From Emticicia soli (GTDB taxonomy: Bacteria; Bacteroidota; Bacteroidia; Cytophagales; Spirosomataceae): a stretch of 64,000 nt of DNA. Shown here piece after piece: positions 28,301 to 37,501 of the stretch; the stretch's first letter is position 1, and every line of letters begins with the position of its first letter. The stretch lies in assembly GCF_037860775.1 (NCBI RefSeq), contig NZ_JBBEWC010000004.1, positions 434,001 through 498,000 on the forward strand. Reading direction: 5' to 3'. Both the position numbers and the translations under genes were made by a program. The notes below the pieces were generated by a model. It ran no database searches. It was not told the DNA's origin and was given only the letters and a program-made list of their open reading frames with translations.

Positions 28301-28770
28301 TTGGCAGTACTTGGGCATGCTTCAGGCAGAAAAGTAACTAATTGACCAGCACAAGGAAGTGCCCGGTTTGTAGCGAAATCAGGCTTTGGGGCGTTGAAAA
28401 AATTAACAGGCGTAATATTGCTCTCACAGTTTTTATTATCTGTTTCAATTTCTACATTTCGCCTGATTTTTTCTGTACAGCTATTGACAAAATCTTTGAA
28501 GTCATACTCATGTTCATGCTCAGTTTTTGAGGGGTCGAAAGGGTACTCATTCTCAGTGTCGTCATCCCATTTAATTTTATACTTTGTAATAGTACATGCC
28601 GATACCGGAGCATTTATTTTCACTTTAAGTATGTATTTTTCTTCACCTCTTTTTAAACAAATGGAGGTTCCCGCTACTGACGAAACAGTATAATTAGAAT
28701 TTTGTGCCTGCACAGCTTCTATGCAAACAAAAAAAGTAATTACTAAAACAATGAATTTGTAGTTCAGCAT
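25363..28770 (-). CDS. PKD-repeat surface protein with T9SS type B sorting domain
   Basis: A 1135-residue secreted protein: signal peptide (residues 1-23), at least six PKD-like beta domains recognisable by YTWDFGDGT-type motifs (FVWSYGDGAST, YTWDFGDGTTS, LWIFGDGHTS, WEWKFGTET, FHWNFGDGS), and a C-terminal gliding-motility-type sorting domain (about 1041-1135) with MFPDAFTPNNDGNGDYF, LRIRNRWGEIIYEA and WNGTSSKGNSVPNGEYIYE. It should cross the outer membrane through the T9SS and stay on the surface, possibly as an adhesin. It is followed in overlap by its PorP/SprF partner. Confidence 0.9.
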   Translation of the reverse strand: MLNYKFIVLVITFFVCIEAVQAQNSNYTVSSVAGTSICLKRGEEKYILKVKINAPVSACTITKYKIKWDDDTENEYPFDPSKTEHEHEYDFKDFVNSCTEKIRRNVEIETDNKNCESNITPVNFFNAPKPDFATNRALPCAGQLVTFLPEACPSTANTSFVWSYGDGASTDNKGTYTYAKSGTYDVKLTVTNDCGAASVTKQITIIDQAKAAMADSGHVKIVADTAIICLNGGGVIRLDGTVSQSATDYEWRFSDNGAIVFLDNTNRYSPKPKIKFTKPGIYNIELTVNNDCGIPSKISCFHKVEDVPVPRLTKHGDKCEPTKYKLSNYTSFVSGAVYKLNGKVITIDEETSLPFSDTPYIVEASINNICGNTPVTDTFFVRAPQQVKITNKFRDTVLCVGSGVLPLSVNITGGSWTGNGLIDQGVNKVFDPQNTGVYQIAYSYGTGACASSDNVKIEVKGIDIITKDEAICQGQDKLPLVATPLGGVWTTTGCTNCINKDTLSIASITASQIKLTYTVNSDVGGGKFCDASKQITVSIGSPKASFDIQGGCSGTNAQITNLSSGGSGYEWYLNGATMPISTATNPSFALPSGSVAVKLIVKAGGCEDTASKTINITSKPDVISFTSNINSGCSPLSVTLTPNGTERNDVTYTWDFGDGTTSNGFQPPLHVFSNSGSTVKEFEIKLLAQNNCGNEGDNRKISVNPLAKAEIGVDSTVFRCTPAAVKFSNRSVGHQGNSLWIFGDGHTSNNSSDTLSHVFSAKDSAQVYTVQLVVSNSCGNDTNHVELTVFPSTVKALFLIDKTSACIGEPVSFKDASVPKPSRWEWKFGTETEAFSENPIYGFKQSQTYTITMIAHTDCGSGSIQRNIRIVPPPSVDFEIKAPVVCEGEAVEVQIKADSIYSFHWNFGDGSPIDSVNATTNHVFAGDGTKKITLTGFGKSAACKNEKQKEVYINPKPKADFTLKNAVDTLCSGAPITFENKSLDATIFRWYTNDTLYASQHLEVSLKTGIHDIALVAINNEGCRDSVYRRSVISVDTCQVMFPDAFTPNNDGNGDYFTSYATKGIRKVKYLRIRNRWGEIIYEAKDINPNIPSEGWNGTSSKGNSVPNGEYIYEAEVELAGGGKRNFVNKVMVVR

Positions 28771-29032
28771 TAGTAGGTATTGTTTGTTCAGACACTCCTG
28801 ACTACCAGAATTTGCCCATTTTTAGTTCAGAAAAAGCAATGATTTAAACACCCATTAAATCGGAGATATAAGGGCATTTTCTATAAGGTTCAGCAAAGAA
28901 ATTGATAGTTTGTTTACAATAAGCTCAAAGAGAATTTACCAAGACTAATCAATTATCTCAGGGTAAACTACTACTTTGTGTTGATTGTATTTTTAATATA
29001 ACTACTAATAATTCTATCTAAACCACCAAAGG

Positions 29033-31819
29033 TTACAATGAAGGATATTTTTCTTTTTTAGTTTTATAATATTTATAGCCTCCGGCAAAAAGGATTAAGA
29101 GTAAAGGCAAGGCCATAAAATACCATTTAGAAACTGCCTTATGAAAAATGGGATCGTTATTACCAATTAAGTTGAAATTTCCCCAGAAGAATGGATGATT
29201 ATATTTTTTCCCAAAGTCAGAAGAGAAAAAGTCTAGTCTGGCTTTTTGCAAGGCTATATCTTTGGGGTCGCCTTGTTGCAAATAATAATGAAAACGTTCT
29301 GCCAAATAAGTGCTGCTAGCATCATTGGTAGCCCAGAGTGTAGTTAATACTGCTCTACAACCACTATAAATAAAAGCCCTGGCTAAAGACATAGCGCCCT
29401 CGCTTTTGTAAATTTTCCCTTTATCGGCCTCGCAAGAGCTTAATACAACCAGATTGGTACCGCTGAAATCAAGGTTATAGATTTCGTCAATCCGAAGTTT
29501 ATAGTCTGCTCTTGGGTTAAATGCAATATATGATTCTCTTGAGTTATCGATATTTACAATTGAATGAGTAGCAAAATTAATTACCCCAAAGTTTTTATAT
29601 ATTCTTAAAAAACGCTCTTTAGTAGCCAAGCTATCTATCAGCACTTCATTGCTATTTCTGCGAACTTGTGCTTCCGAATCTGGCAAATACTTAAAAAGGG
29701 TATCGCTTGCATAAAACTTGTTTATAGTAAATGGAGCTACGCCCAAGACCGCTCTATTAGGGTTATTTTGTGTCTGATTTACTATCAACTCAGCCAGATA
29801 AGCATATCTGAAACTATATTTTTTAGCCAGATAATCGTATATATACCTTCCTGTTTCAAGAATTTCGAATGGCAAGAAACTAAATTGCCAATCTCTACAA
29901 ATAATTAAGCGACTCCTATTATTTAATAGTTTTTCGACTGGCAGAAAAAGAGTCTTATACAAATACGCAGATAACTCTACTCCTTGATATGAGTTAAGAC
30001 CCGGGTTTTTATAAATTATCTGTTTAAACTTATCTATTCTTACATTAAATTCTTTGGTATTTATTGGCTGTTTTATAATCTCAAATTGCTCGGTATTAAT
30101 AAGAATAATATATAGAAACTCTGAACTCAGATAATAGGAGATAAAAGATTCGTCTTTTGCCAGCCTAACCTGAATATCAGCCAATTTATATGGTTTTTTG
30201 TTATATTTCAGTTGATAATAATTGGCATATTCTTGTTCAAATTTTCTGACAAGATTATACTTTTCCAGTTCTAAATCACGCAGTCTTACTTGCTGAGATG
30301 AGTCAAGGGAGTTTAGATTTTTAAGTTTTGATATATCATTTTTTAGCTTCGCTTCATTGTTCAGCAATTGATACGGAATAGTCTGTGGCTTAATAACCGA
30401 CTCACGCAAAAATTCACTTAGAATAGAAGATTTACTACTTTCAGTTACATGAAAGATAGCTTCTTTATACACTTCTTTTTTTGTTAGTTCATATAATTTA
30501 GATAAGGTATTTAATGCCAAATCATGAATAGAGTGGTTCTGTTCGTTCAAAAACAGTTTAGACTCGTTATTATCATAACTACCTCTAAGCTCATTAATTA
30601 TACTAATACCACTCAGATATGCCTGCGAAATATTTTCTAAGTCACTAATTTTTGGGGTATTCTGGTAAAGTGTTTCTAAGATATTTCCTTTTAGAAGCAG
30701 TACATTTATAAGCTGTTTTTCGTTGATAGCGCCTTTGGCTTGCGGGTTTGCAGCAATGTTTTCATCCGAAAACTGCGTATGGGCACTAATCAATGCCAAT
30801 TGTAAGTACTTTACACTATTCGGAAACCGCCCCTTTATTTTTTGCAATGCACCCAATTGCATATACGACTTACTTAGAATCAGTCCTCTGTTTCGCTTAT
30901 TGATTTTATATTCAGCAACCACTCTGTTAAAATACTCTTCTGCTTTTTGATACTCTTTTTTTTCTAGTAAACCAGTACCTATGTTATTCAGTATTGTTGT
31001 GTATAAATCAAAATTAGGTTTAATTTTATTTTTTACCCGAAGGCTTTCATATAAATTCATGGCTTTTGTCAAATAAGCGATGCCTTCGTCTGGTTTTTTA
31101 TTTAATACCAACACCCACCCAAGACCCGCCAGATTCTGACATTTTAATAAATCATCCTTAGTCTTAATTTTAGATGCTTCCAACCTATAATGCAAGGCTT
31201 TATCATACATGCCCAGCGTTTGGTAAGTAGCAGCTAAATTAGTAAGTGCTATAATTTCTTCTTCTACCATAAAGTGTTTTCTGGCCATTTCAACAGCTTT
31301 TTCGATAAGCACTGTCCCACTTTTAAATTCGCCTAAACTATTGAGCCATCTACCCTGAATATTATAGTGGCTTTGAACATAATCAGGTATTATGTGTGCA
31401 ATTGTTTTGTTCTGAGAAAGTATCTTATCAGCCAAGGCAAAATAATGATAGGCAGAATCTTTACGATTAATATTTTTATACATTGTTCCAAGACTTGAGT
31501 TTATCTTGAAAAGAATAGTATCAGGTTTTGTAGAAGAATTTTTAAAGAAGCTATCGGCTTGCCAACAATATTTTAGAGCAATATCAAATTCTGTCGCCCT
31601 ATGGTGCTGCGAACTGATATCAATACAAAGATTTGCACACCTGACATAGTCTTTTGCTTTGAGAGCTTCATCAAACGCAAGTTTATAATATTTCAGTGCT
31701 TCTTCGTTATTTTGGTATAAGCTTTCAGCCTTTGCCCGATATGCATCAGACAAATTTTGCCCAAAAGTACAATTACTCAGAAAAAGCAATAAGAGAAGTA
31801 TTTTCCTAGTGGCTAGCAT
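29033..31819 (-). CDS. Exported TPR-CHAT protease-like protein with C-terminal membrane anchor
   Basis: A 928-residue protein. It starts with a signal peptide (residues 1-20), then many TPR-type repeats (about 25-440), a coiled segment and a CHAT domain (about 590-885). The caspase-like dyad is present: His752 in NFATHSIVN and Cys796 in LSSCEAD, with the usual GAMSLARAFIYSGC downstream. A membrane helix (WYFMALPLLLILFAGGY) and a short basic tail end the protein, placing TPR and CHAT outside the cytoplasm. Substrate unknown. It is a single gene on the minus strand. A role in envelope stress or surface-protein processing is inference. Confidence 0.85.
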   Translation of the reverse strand: MLATRKILLLLLFLSNCTFGQNLSDAYRAKAESLYQNNEEALKYYKLAFDEALKAKDYVRCANLCIDISSQHHRATEFDIALKYCWQADSFFKNSSTKPDTILFKINSSLGTMYKNINRKDSAYHYFALADKILSQNKTIAHIIPDYVQSHYNIQGRWLNSLGEFKSGTVLIEKAVEMARKHFMVEEEIIALTNLAATYQTLGMYDKALHYRLEASKIKTKDDLLKCQNLAGLGWVLVLNKKPDEGIAYLTKAMNLYESLRVKNKIKPNFDLYTTILNNIGTGLLEKKEYQKAEEYFNRVVAEYKINKRNRGLILSKSYMQLGALQKIKGRFPNSVKYLQLALISAHTQFSDENIAANPQAKGAINEKQLINVLLLKGNILETLYQNTPKISDLENISQAYLSGISIINELRGSYDNNESKLFLNEQNHSIHDLALNTLSKLYELTKKEVYKEAIFHVTESSKSSILSEFLRESVIKPQTIPYQLLNNEAKLKNDISKLKNLNSLDSSQQVRLRDLELEKYNLVRKFEQEYANYYQLKYNKKPYKLADIQVRLAKDESFISYYLSSEFLYIILINTEQFEIIKQPINTKEFNVRIDKFKQIIYKNPGLNSYQGVELSAYLYKTLFLPVEKLLNNRSRLIICRDWQFSFLPFEILETGRYIYDYLAKKYSFRYAYLAELIVNQTQNNPNRAVLGVAPFTINKFYASDTLFKYLPDSEAQVRRNSNEVLIDSLATKERFLRIYKNFGVINFATHSIVNIDNSRESYIAFNPRADYKLRIDEIYNLDFSGTNLVVLSSCEADKGKIYKSEGAMSLARAFIYSGCRAVLTTLWATNDASSTYLAERFHYYLQQGDPKDIALQKARLDFFSSDFGKKYNHPFFWGNFNLIGNNDPIFHKAVSKWYFMALPLLLILFAGGYKYYKTKKEKYPSL

Positions 31820-32554
31820 TTCTTTGGTAATACGTGTAATGAGGTAAAAATATATTTGAATTTTCGTCAGCTTTAAAAACTGAAGATAATTTTAATCACA
31901 TTTTTTATGAAACCCAGTAATAAATGAACAAATAACATTGAGAACAACTCATTTAAAACTTCAATGGGTTATTTGTGTGGAAGTAGTATATAGAATAAAA
32001 TGGCTTTTGAAGAAAGTATCACTATAGCATTATCAATATCTCAACTTAAATGTATTGAGTCAGTCCTTTACTTATATCTTTTAATAGGCAGTCTCAACAA
32101 ATTGTCCAACAATAATAAAGATACATTAGGTATTAAACAAGTAAAACTTATTAATAATGCAAAAATTTAACTTTGCTGAAACGGTTTAACAATTTGCAAT
32201 ATGTTTAACGTTATAAAATTGTAAATTTATCAAGTAAAACATACGTTTCGTAAATTCAAAATTAAGTTTAGTGCCTACTTATAGGAGCAATAATTTGATT
32301 ACTATCTAAGCACCTGAATTAAATATACTCACAGCTAAAATAGGGAGTATTATTGCCCTCTTCTATTAGTGCGCTGCGAGTAACAGCTTTATTCTAACTA
32401 CAATACTACTTGGTCATTAACTAAAAATACTTTAGTGTATAGGTTTATGAAACACAGAAAATTTCTTCTATAAAAACTTTAAAAAGCTTGCTTTTCAACA
32501 ATCAATATTTTTATTTTGTAGTGTATTAGTTAAATAGTACACTAAAAAACAATT
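31820..32554. other. 735-base spacer, mostly without recognisable features
   Basis: A very AT-rich divergent spacer. The only clear element is the palindromic operator at 32519-32544. One short + strand frame (32000-32170, 56 codons, MAFEESITIALSIS...) is open but has no recognised similarity and may be chance. No tRNA or terminator was seen. Confidence 0.5.
32519..32544. promoter_or_regulatory. Palindromic operator of GntR/YtrA type
   Basis: TAGTGTA (32519-32525) and TACACTA (32538-32544) are perfect inverted arms around a 12-base AT-rich centre, with further partial symmetry inside. It lies 10 bases before the first ATG of an operon that encodes a GntR/YtrA-type regulator. The arm sequence AGTGTA/TACACT resembles sites known for YtrA regulators, so autoregulation is likely. 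Confidence 0.7.
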
Positions 32555-33151
32555 ATGAAAAAGCTTACATCATTTATTGCACACTGTATTCAGTTCTGGC
32601 TGGGGCTGATTCTTCTTACAGCCGGAGTAGGTAAAATGTTTCATGGGCATTTTATTGGCTTCATTGGCCCTGTATGGCTCGAAACAGAGCTCGAAAAATA
32701 TAATCTGGGTTTGTATGGTATATTCATAGCATTATCGCAACTTGTTATTGGCTTTATGTTACTTGTCAAACGCTTTGCTACTTTAGGTGCTATTATGGCT
32801 ATACCAATGCTAGCCAATATCTTAATGATTACTATTTCTTTAGAATGGCGCGGCACTCCCTACATAGTGGCTTTTCTGCTGGCTTGCAATATATACTTGC
32901 TTATCTATGATTTCCATAAAATAAAATTCTTATTGACTGATGATACTACGACCTTACGGGGAATTCGGCTACGACGAAAAGATTTGCAACTTGACATACT
33001 CTACCTACTGGGTTTATTACTAATTCTTTTAGCCGTTTCCTTGCGCAGGCTTATTCCAGATTCTGCACCTAATATAGCTTACGCAGGGCTTGTTTCGTTT
33101 GTACTTATATACTTATACGGGCTTTGGAAAAACCGCAAAGCTGACCAATGA
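32555..33151 (+). CDS. DoxX-like integral membrane protein
   Basis: A 198-residue protein with about six hydrophobic helices and a DoxX-type N-terminus (CIQFWLGLILLTAGVGKMFHG). Such proteins are often of unknown physiological role, sometimes tied to redox or thiol stress. It is the first gene of the GntR operon, 30 bp before the ABC ATPase, so it is probably derepressed with the transporter. Substrate or partner unknown. Confidence 0.65.
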   Translation: MKKLTSFIAHCIQFWLGLILLTAGVGKMFHGHFIGFIGPVWLETELEKYNLGLYGIFIALSQLVIGFMLLVKRFATLGAIMAIPMLANILMITISLEWRGTPYIVAFLLACNIYLLIYDFHKIKFLLTDDTTTLRGIRLRRKDLQLDILYLLGLLLILLAVSLRRLIPDSAPNIAYAGLVSFVLIYLYGLWKNRKADQ

Positions 33152-33181
33152 AAACAGACTCCATCTCAAAACAACAATTAT

Positions 33182-34042
33182 ATGCTCAACATTCAGAACC
33201 TCAGCTTTGGCTATACCCGACGAAAACCTATTTTCGAAAACCTCTCGCTCACGCTCAAGCAAGGCAATATTTATGGTCTGCTTGGTAAAAACGGCGCAGG
33301 AAAATCATCTTTACTAAGACTAATAGGAGGCTTACTGTTCCCAACAGAAGGCAGTTGCCAATTTAATGGTATTGCTACCCGAACCCGCAGTGTGGCTGTG
33401 CTACAAAACATTTACTTTTTGCCGGAGGAATTTCACACGCCAGATATTAGTATAGCCGAGTTTGTCAACATCAATAGTCCTTTTTATCCGAAGTTTAATC
33501 ATGAGCAATTTGCGAATTACTTAAAGGAGTTTCAACTATCTGCTACTGATAAACTTAGCAAACTATCGTACGGACAAAAGAAAAAGGTATTGATTGGTTT
33601 CGGACTAGCCACCAATGTACAACTACTAATATTAGACGAGCCTACCAATGGGCTAGATATTCCGTCGAAGAGTCAGTTCCGTAAGCTTATTGCTTCAAGT
33701 TTTACTGACGAGCAAACCATTATTATCTCCACACATCAGGTACGTGACCTCGATGGGCTGATTGACAACATTATTATATTAGACGAAAGCACTATTCTAT
33801 TAAATAATTCGATTGAAGAAATTGGAGAGCGTTTAAGTTTCAAACTACTTGCTGGTTCCGATTCTCATCATGAAGCCATCTATACTGAGCAAACACTTAA
33901 AGGTACGATGGCAGTAATGCCCAACCATACGCAAGAAAGTACCAAAGTAGATTTAGAACTTCTATTCAATGCTGTTATTCATAATCGAGAATTACTCAAA
34001 GAAATATTTTACCCAAAATCATTTAATACGCAACACGCTTAA
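33182..34042 (+). CDS. ABC transporter ATP-binding protein
   Basis: A 286-residue ATPase with Walker A (GLLGKNGAGKSSLLRL), a signature (LSYGQKKKV) and Walker B (LLILDEPTNGLD), so it should be active. It pairs with the permease that starts 13 bases downstream. Operons of ABC ATPase, permease and a short GntR regulator are typical of YtrA-like systems that respond to envelope stress or antimicrobial peptides. The substrate here is not known. Confidence 0.92.
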   Translation: MLNIQNLSFGYTRRKPIFENLSLTLKQGNIYGLLGKNGAGKSSLLRLIGGLLFPTEGSCQFNGIATRTRSVAVLQNIYFLPEEFHTPDISIAEFVNINSPFYPKFNHEQFANYLKEFQLSATDKLSKLSYGQKKKVLIGFGLATNVQLLILDEPTNGLDIPSKSQFRKLIASSFTDEQTIIISTHQVRDLDGLIDNIIILDESTILLNNSIEEIGERLSFKLLAGSDSHHEAIYTEQTLKGTMAVMPNHTQESTKVDLELLFNAVIHNRELLKEIFYPKSFNTQHA

Positions 34043-34055
34043 ACCTAATATACGC

Positions 34056-34871
34056 ATGAATAATTTCAGCCTTAAAAGACTATTACTGCTCATAAAAAAG
34101 ACATGGGTAGAAAACTACCGAATCTGGTTTATGACCTTGGGGACACTAATCGCCTTATATACGATATTTCATTTACTGACAACTGACCGAAAACATCTTA
34201 GCGCATTTTATCCCCGTCAATTGCTTTACAGTCTCGGGCTGTTGGTTTCGGGTACACTCTTTGGCAATTTTATCTGGCGAGACTTCTCCAATAAAGGGCA
34301 AAGCATCAATTTTCTGCTTTTACCTGCCACAGCATTCGAAAAACTTCTGACAGGCATTTTCTATAGTTGCCTTGTATTTCCGGCAGTATACATCACAACC
34401 TATACACTTTTAGATGCTGCTTATATCGAAATCGTGAAATCAATCACAACCTTGCAGATTGATGATTCTGAACTTCGTGTTGTGAGCATCTGGGATACTG
34501 ATACAATTGTGCTGCCTGTTACGGTTCTGTTTTTAATGATACAACCTATTGCGCTCATGAGCAGCTTGTTGTTCGAGAAATTTTCTTACATAAAAACAAT
34601 TACGCTCATTATCCTTGGAATTTTTTCCTTAGCCTACTTTTCATTTTTTCTCAAAGAAAGTATCATGAAAGACCTGCTTGGAGACAAAGAAATAACTGGT
34701 AATATATTTAATCTGGCGCAATGTTATGTGTATTCACCACAGCACAATACTATCGATACTATTAGCCTGCCTAAACCTATGTATTACTTTGTAAACCTGA
34801 CTTTAACAATAGGCGGCGCATTGTTTTTTACATTTATTACTTTTTTGAAACTCAAAGAAAAAGAAATTTAA
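34056..34871 (+). CDS. ABC transporter permease-like membrane protein
   Basis: A 271-residue protein from ATG 34056. A longer frame to 33969 would overlap the ATPase gene and lacks support. It has about six hydrophobic helices (for example LLYSLGLLVSGTLFGNFIW and YIKTITLIILGIFSLAYFSF). It is likely the membrane half of the transporter encoded just upstream. It is followed 4 bases later by the GntR regulator. Confidence 0.72.
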   Translation: MNNFSLKRLLLLIKKTWVENYRIWFMTLGTLIALYTIFHLLTTDRKHLSAFYPRQLLYSLGLLVSGTLFGNFIWRDFSNKGQSINFLLLPATAFEKLLTGIFYSCLVFPAVYITTYTLLDAAYIEIVKSITTLQIDDSELRVVSIWDTDTIVLPVTVLFLMIQPIALMSSLLFEKFSYIKTITLIILGIFSLAYFSFFLKESIMKDLLGDKEITGNIFNLAQCYVYSPQHNTIDTISLPKPMYYFVNLTLTIGGALFFTFITFLKLKEKEI

Positions 34872-34875
34872 ACAC

Positions 34876-35271
34876 ATGGAATTCAGAAATAATCAGGCCA
34901 TTTACCTGCAAATTGCCGAGATGGTCTGCGAAAACATACTTCTAAGCCGATGGCCACAAGGTGATAAGATTCCATCTGTCCGTGAACTTGCCGTAACGCT
35001 TGAGGTAAATCCCAATACAGTTGCCCGCACTTATGAGTTCCTGACTCAAAAAGAAATTATTTTTACTAAGCGAGGCATGGGCTATTTTGTGAGCGAAGAT
35101 GGCAAGAGTAAAGCGATGGCTTTCAGAAAAGAAGATTTCCTGAAAAATGATTTACCTCTATTTTTTCAGAATATCGATTTGCTGAATATCGATTTTGAAG
35201 AATTGAAAGCCAGATTCGAAGTTTTTAAAGAAGAAAAAACAAGCACCTTTTCCGTTGATACAAAAATATGA
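34876..35271 (+). CDS. GntR family regulator, short YtrA type
   Basis: A 131-residue DNA-binding protein. The winged helix is clear (GDKIPSVRELAVTLEVNPNT, VARTYEFLTQKEIIFTKRG). The C-terminal part is only about 50 residues, too short for a ligand-binding FadR or HutC domain, which places it in the YtrA subfamily. It is the fourth gene of the operon headed by the palindrome at 32519, its probable target. It overlaps the next gene by 4 bp. Confidence 0.88.
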   Translation: MEFRNNQAIYLQIAEMVCENILLSRWPQGDKIPSVRELAVTLEVNPNTVARTYEFLTQKEIIFTKRGMGYFVSEDGKSKAMAFRKEDFLKNDLPLFFQNIDLLNIDFEELKARFEVFKEEKTSTFSVDTKI

Positions 35272-35966
35272 AAACAAGCAATAAACTTTTACTTGGCTTT
35301 TTAGGCACAATCATCGCCCTTATATTTTTTGTGGCCTTTCAGCTAAAAGCCGAATACCAGAAAATCAATACAAATGACCCTTATCGCAACTATGAGCGTA
35401 TTTCTCTGAAATCGTTAAAACACATGGTAATAAACGGGTTAATGGATAGTAAGTCTTCTGATTATCAGAATACGCTACTTATAAAATACATTAGCGGTAA
35501 CGAAAAAACGCTGTTTATTCCCAAAGAAGGTGGTTTCAGAGAATTAGTTAATTTTACCTACAAAGGCGATACACTTATCATTAATAGTAATATCAATTAC
35601 AGGTATCCGCTACCTATATTTGTTTCTGGAATAGTACCTGAAACCATAAAAACCAATTGTGCTTCTATTAATCTTGATAGTGTAAGTGGAGGGCACCTGC
35701 AAATCAGTTTAGAAAAAAAGGCAGAGCTTGTACTTAACAAAACACAAGTACAAAAGATTGATGCTACACTAAGCGATAACTCACAACTTAAACTTATCGG
35801 CAACTCTCGGGTCGATGACATCAGTCTTGATTTACAAAACCAAGCTAAAGCCGATTTAGGCGAAGCAAAGCTGGGCAAAATCTCATTGCAAATGAGTTCT
35901 TCGGCCAAAATATCGGCAACTAAAGAGAATTTAGTGCTTCTTCAAAAAACGAACAGCCTACAATAA
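35268..35966 (+). CDS. Membrane-anchored DUF2807-like (GIN domain) beta-helix protein
   Basis: A 232-residue protein with one N-terminal helix (LLLGFLGTIIALIFFVAFQL) and a regular beta-rich C-terminal half (LQISLEKKAELVLNKTQVQK, then KLIGNSRVDDISLDLQNQAK) like the head domain of putative adhesins of the DUF2807 group. It is co-translated with the GntR regulator by a 4-bp overlap. Function unknown. The transporter operon suggests an envelope role. Confidence 0.6.
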   Translation: MKTSNKLLLGFLGTIIALIFFVAFQLKAEYQKINTNDPYRNYERISLKSLKHMVINGLMDSKSSDYQNTLLIKYISGNEKTLFIPKEGGFRELVNFTYKGDTLIINSNINYRYPLPIFVSGIVPETIKTNCASINLDSVSGGHLQISLEKKAELVLNKTQVQKIDATLSDNSQLKLIGNSRVDDISLDLQNQAKADLGEAKLGKISLQMSSSAKISATKENLVLLQKTNSLQ

Positions 35967-35971
35967 AAAGC

Positions 35972-35997
35972 AAATCCCTCACAATTGTGAGGGATTT
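35972..35997. terminator. Bidirectional terminator
   Basis: A perfect 26-base palindrome (AAATCCCTCACAA and its complement) between the convergent GntR operon and M28 peptidase gene, with A/T-runs on both sides. Confidence 0.88.
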
Positions 35998-36019
35998 AAA
36001 TATATTTTAAGATACTCTC

Positions 36020-37501
36020 TTATTCTTCCCAACGCCAGTCTTTACCTATTATCAATTCGTTTTTAAGATTTTGCTTAATCAAAAACGCTTTGGTTTCATC
36101 GTCGTTCATTTTCTTCACAGGTAGCGCATCAGCATTTGCTAGAGCGTACAACATCATGGCTGTAAAGCGCACATTGTTGTTGATTTGTTTTTTGTCTATC
36201 AAATCGAAATTATCACAGTTAGCATGATAACAGTTATATGCTTTGATTGGGAAACTACCTGATGGCGAACAAACCGGAACGCCTTGAATCATGAATGGTT
36301 GGTGGTCTGAATGCAAGCCTGCACCATTAGGGTTGATGTTTGCATAAGAAGAATCAACGTTTTTGATTTTCTTACCTATTTCATCAAAAAACTCCCTTAA
36401 TTCGGGGCGACCCATAGCATTAAAGCCTCTGGCATTATTTACCATGTCAAGATTCATCATTAGCTGAACCTTATCTAATTTACCTTCATCTTTATATTTT
36501 TTCACCAGGGCTTTAGAGCCAAGTAAGCCTTGCTCTTCACCCATAAAAAGTACAAATTCGATTGTACGTTTAGGTTTCAGTTTCAAAGCCTGAAAAACCC
36601 TAGCTACATCCATTACAGTAAAAGACCCAATGCCATTGTCCATTGCTCCGGTAGCTAAATCCCAAGAATCAAGGTGGCCACCGATTACAATTTTATCGCC
36701 AGCATGTTTTTTCGAACTTCCCGGCAGGGTAGCAATTACATTTCTGGCTCTGATAGGGCGGCTATAATTCTGCATATCAATTACGGCCAACAGATTATTT
36801 TCATCTTTCATCCATTTACGAATAGCCTTGCCACTTTCTACCGAAACGCACACGGCAGGTATCGGAATAAGTGCGCCTGTAACTGAAGCTGTTCCAGTTA
36901 ATAACACTCCACCTTCTACAGCATTAGCAATAATTACCCCTATTGCGCCATATTTAATAGCCAAAGCAGTTTTTTCTGAACGGTGCAGGTTTTTCTTGCC
37001 TTTGTTTTCTGGCGATTGAAGATTGATGTTGAATAAAGCTATTTTACCTTTCACCTGGTCTTTTACTTTTTCGAAGTCAGCCTCTACGCCATCGCCACAA
37101 TCTACAATCGGAGCTTTTAAGTGTGAAGAAACCGGAGAGTGTGCTAATGCAACTACCTCTACATCACGAAAATTATCGCTACCCTTAGGTACAATGGCTA
37201 GACTTACGGTGTCTCTTGCCCACGACTCTACCTCAAAAGGCATATACTTTACATCAGTAAAGCCATATTCTTTCAATAGTTTGTAGGCAAAATCCTCGGC
37301 TTTGCCCCCGTTTGGGCTACCTGTTAGTCGATGGCCTATTGATGATGTAGCTTCGCCAAGTGTTTCATAGGCACGTCCACGGCTTAAAACATCATTATTA
37401 ATTTTTTTAAAGAGCTGTTCTAGTTCATCGGCAGGAGAAGTAAAAGCCGAAAAAAAAGCTATGCTGATTGTAAGTGTAAAAAATAAAATTTTCTTTCTCA
37501 T
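36020..37501 (-). CDS. Exported M28 family zinc peptidase
   Basis: A 493-residue protein with a signal peptide (residues 1-24). A PA-domain-like insert lies in the middle (KYGAIGVIIANAVEGGVLLT). The M28 metal site is complete: His276 and the following Asp in HLDSWD, GAMDNGIG, and the catalytic Glu322 in MGEEQG, with later HSDHQPF. It should be a secreted or periplasmic aminopeptidase or carboxypeptidase that feeds on peptides. It is a single gene. Confidence 0.9.
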   Translation of the reverse strand: MRKKILFFTLTISIAFFSAFTSPADELEQLFKKINNDVLSRGRAYETLGEATSSIGHRLTGSPNGGKAEDFAYKLLKEYGFTDVKYMPFEVESWARDTVSLAIVPKGSDNFRDVEVVALAHSPVSSHLKAPIVDCGDGVEADFEKVKDQVKGKIALFNINLQSPENKGKKNLHRSEKTALAIKYGAIGVIIANAVEGGVLLTGTASVTGALIPIPAVCVSVESGKAIRKWMKDENNLLAVIDMQNYSRPIRARNVIATLPGSSKKHAGDKIVIGGHLDSWDLATGAMDNGIGSFTVMDVARVFQALKLKPKRTIEFVLFMGEEQGLLGSKALVKKYKDEGKLDKVQLMMNLDMVNNARGFNAMGRPELREFFDEIGKKIKNVDSSYANINPNGAGLHSDHQPFMIQGVPVCSPSGSFPIKAYNCYHANCDNFDLIDKKQINNNVRFTAMMLYALANADALPVKKMNDDETKAFLIKQNLKNELIIGKDWRWEE

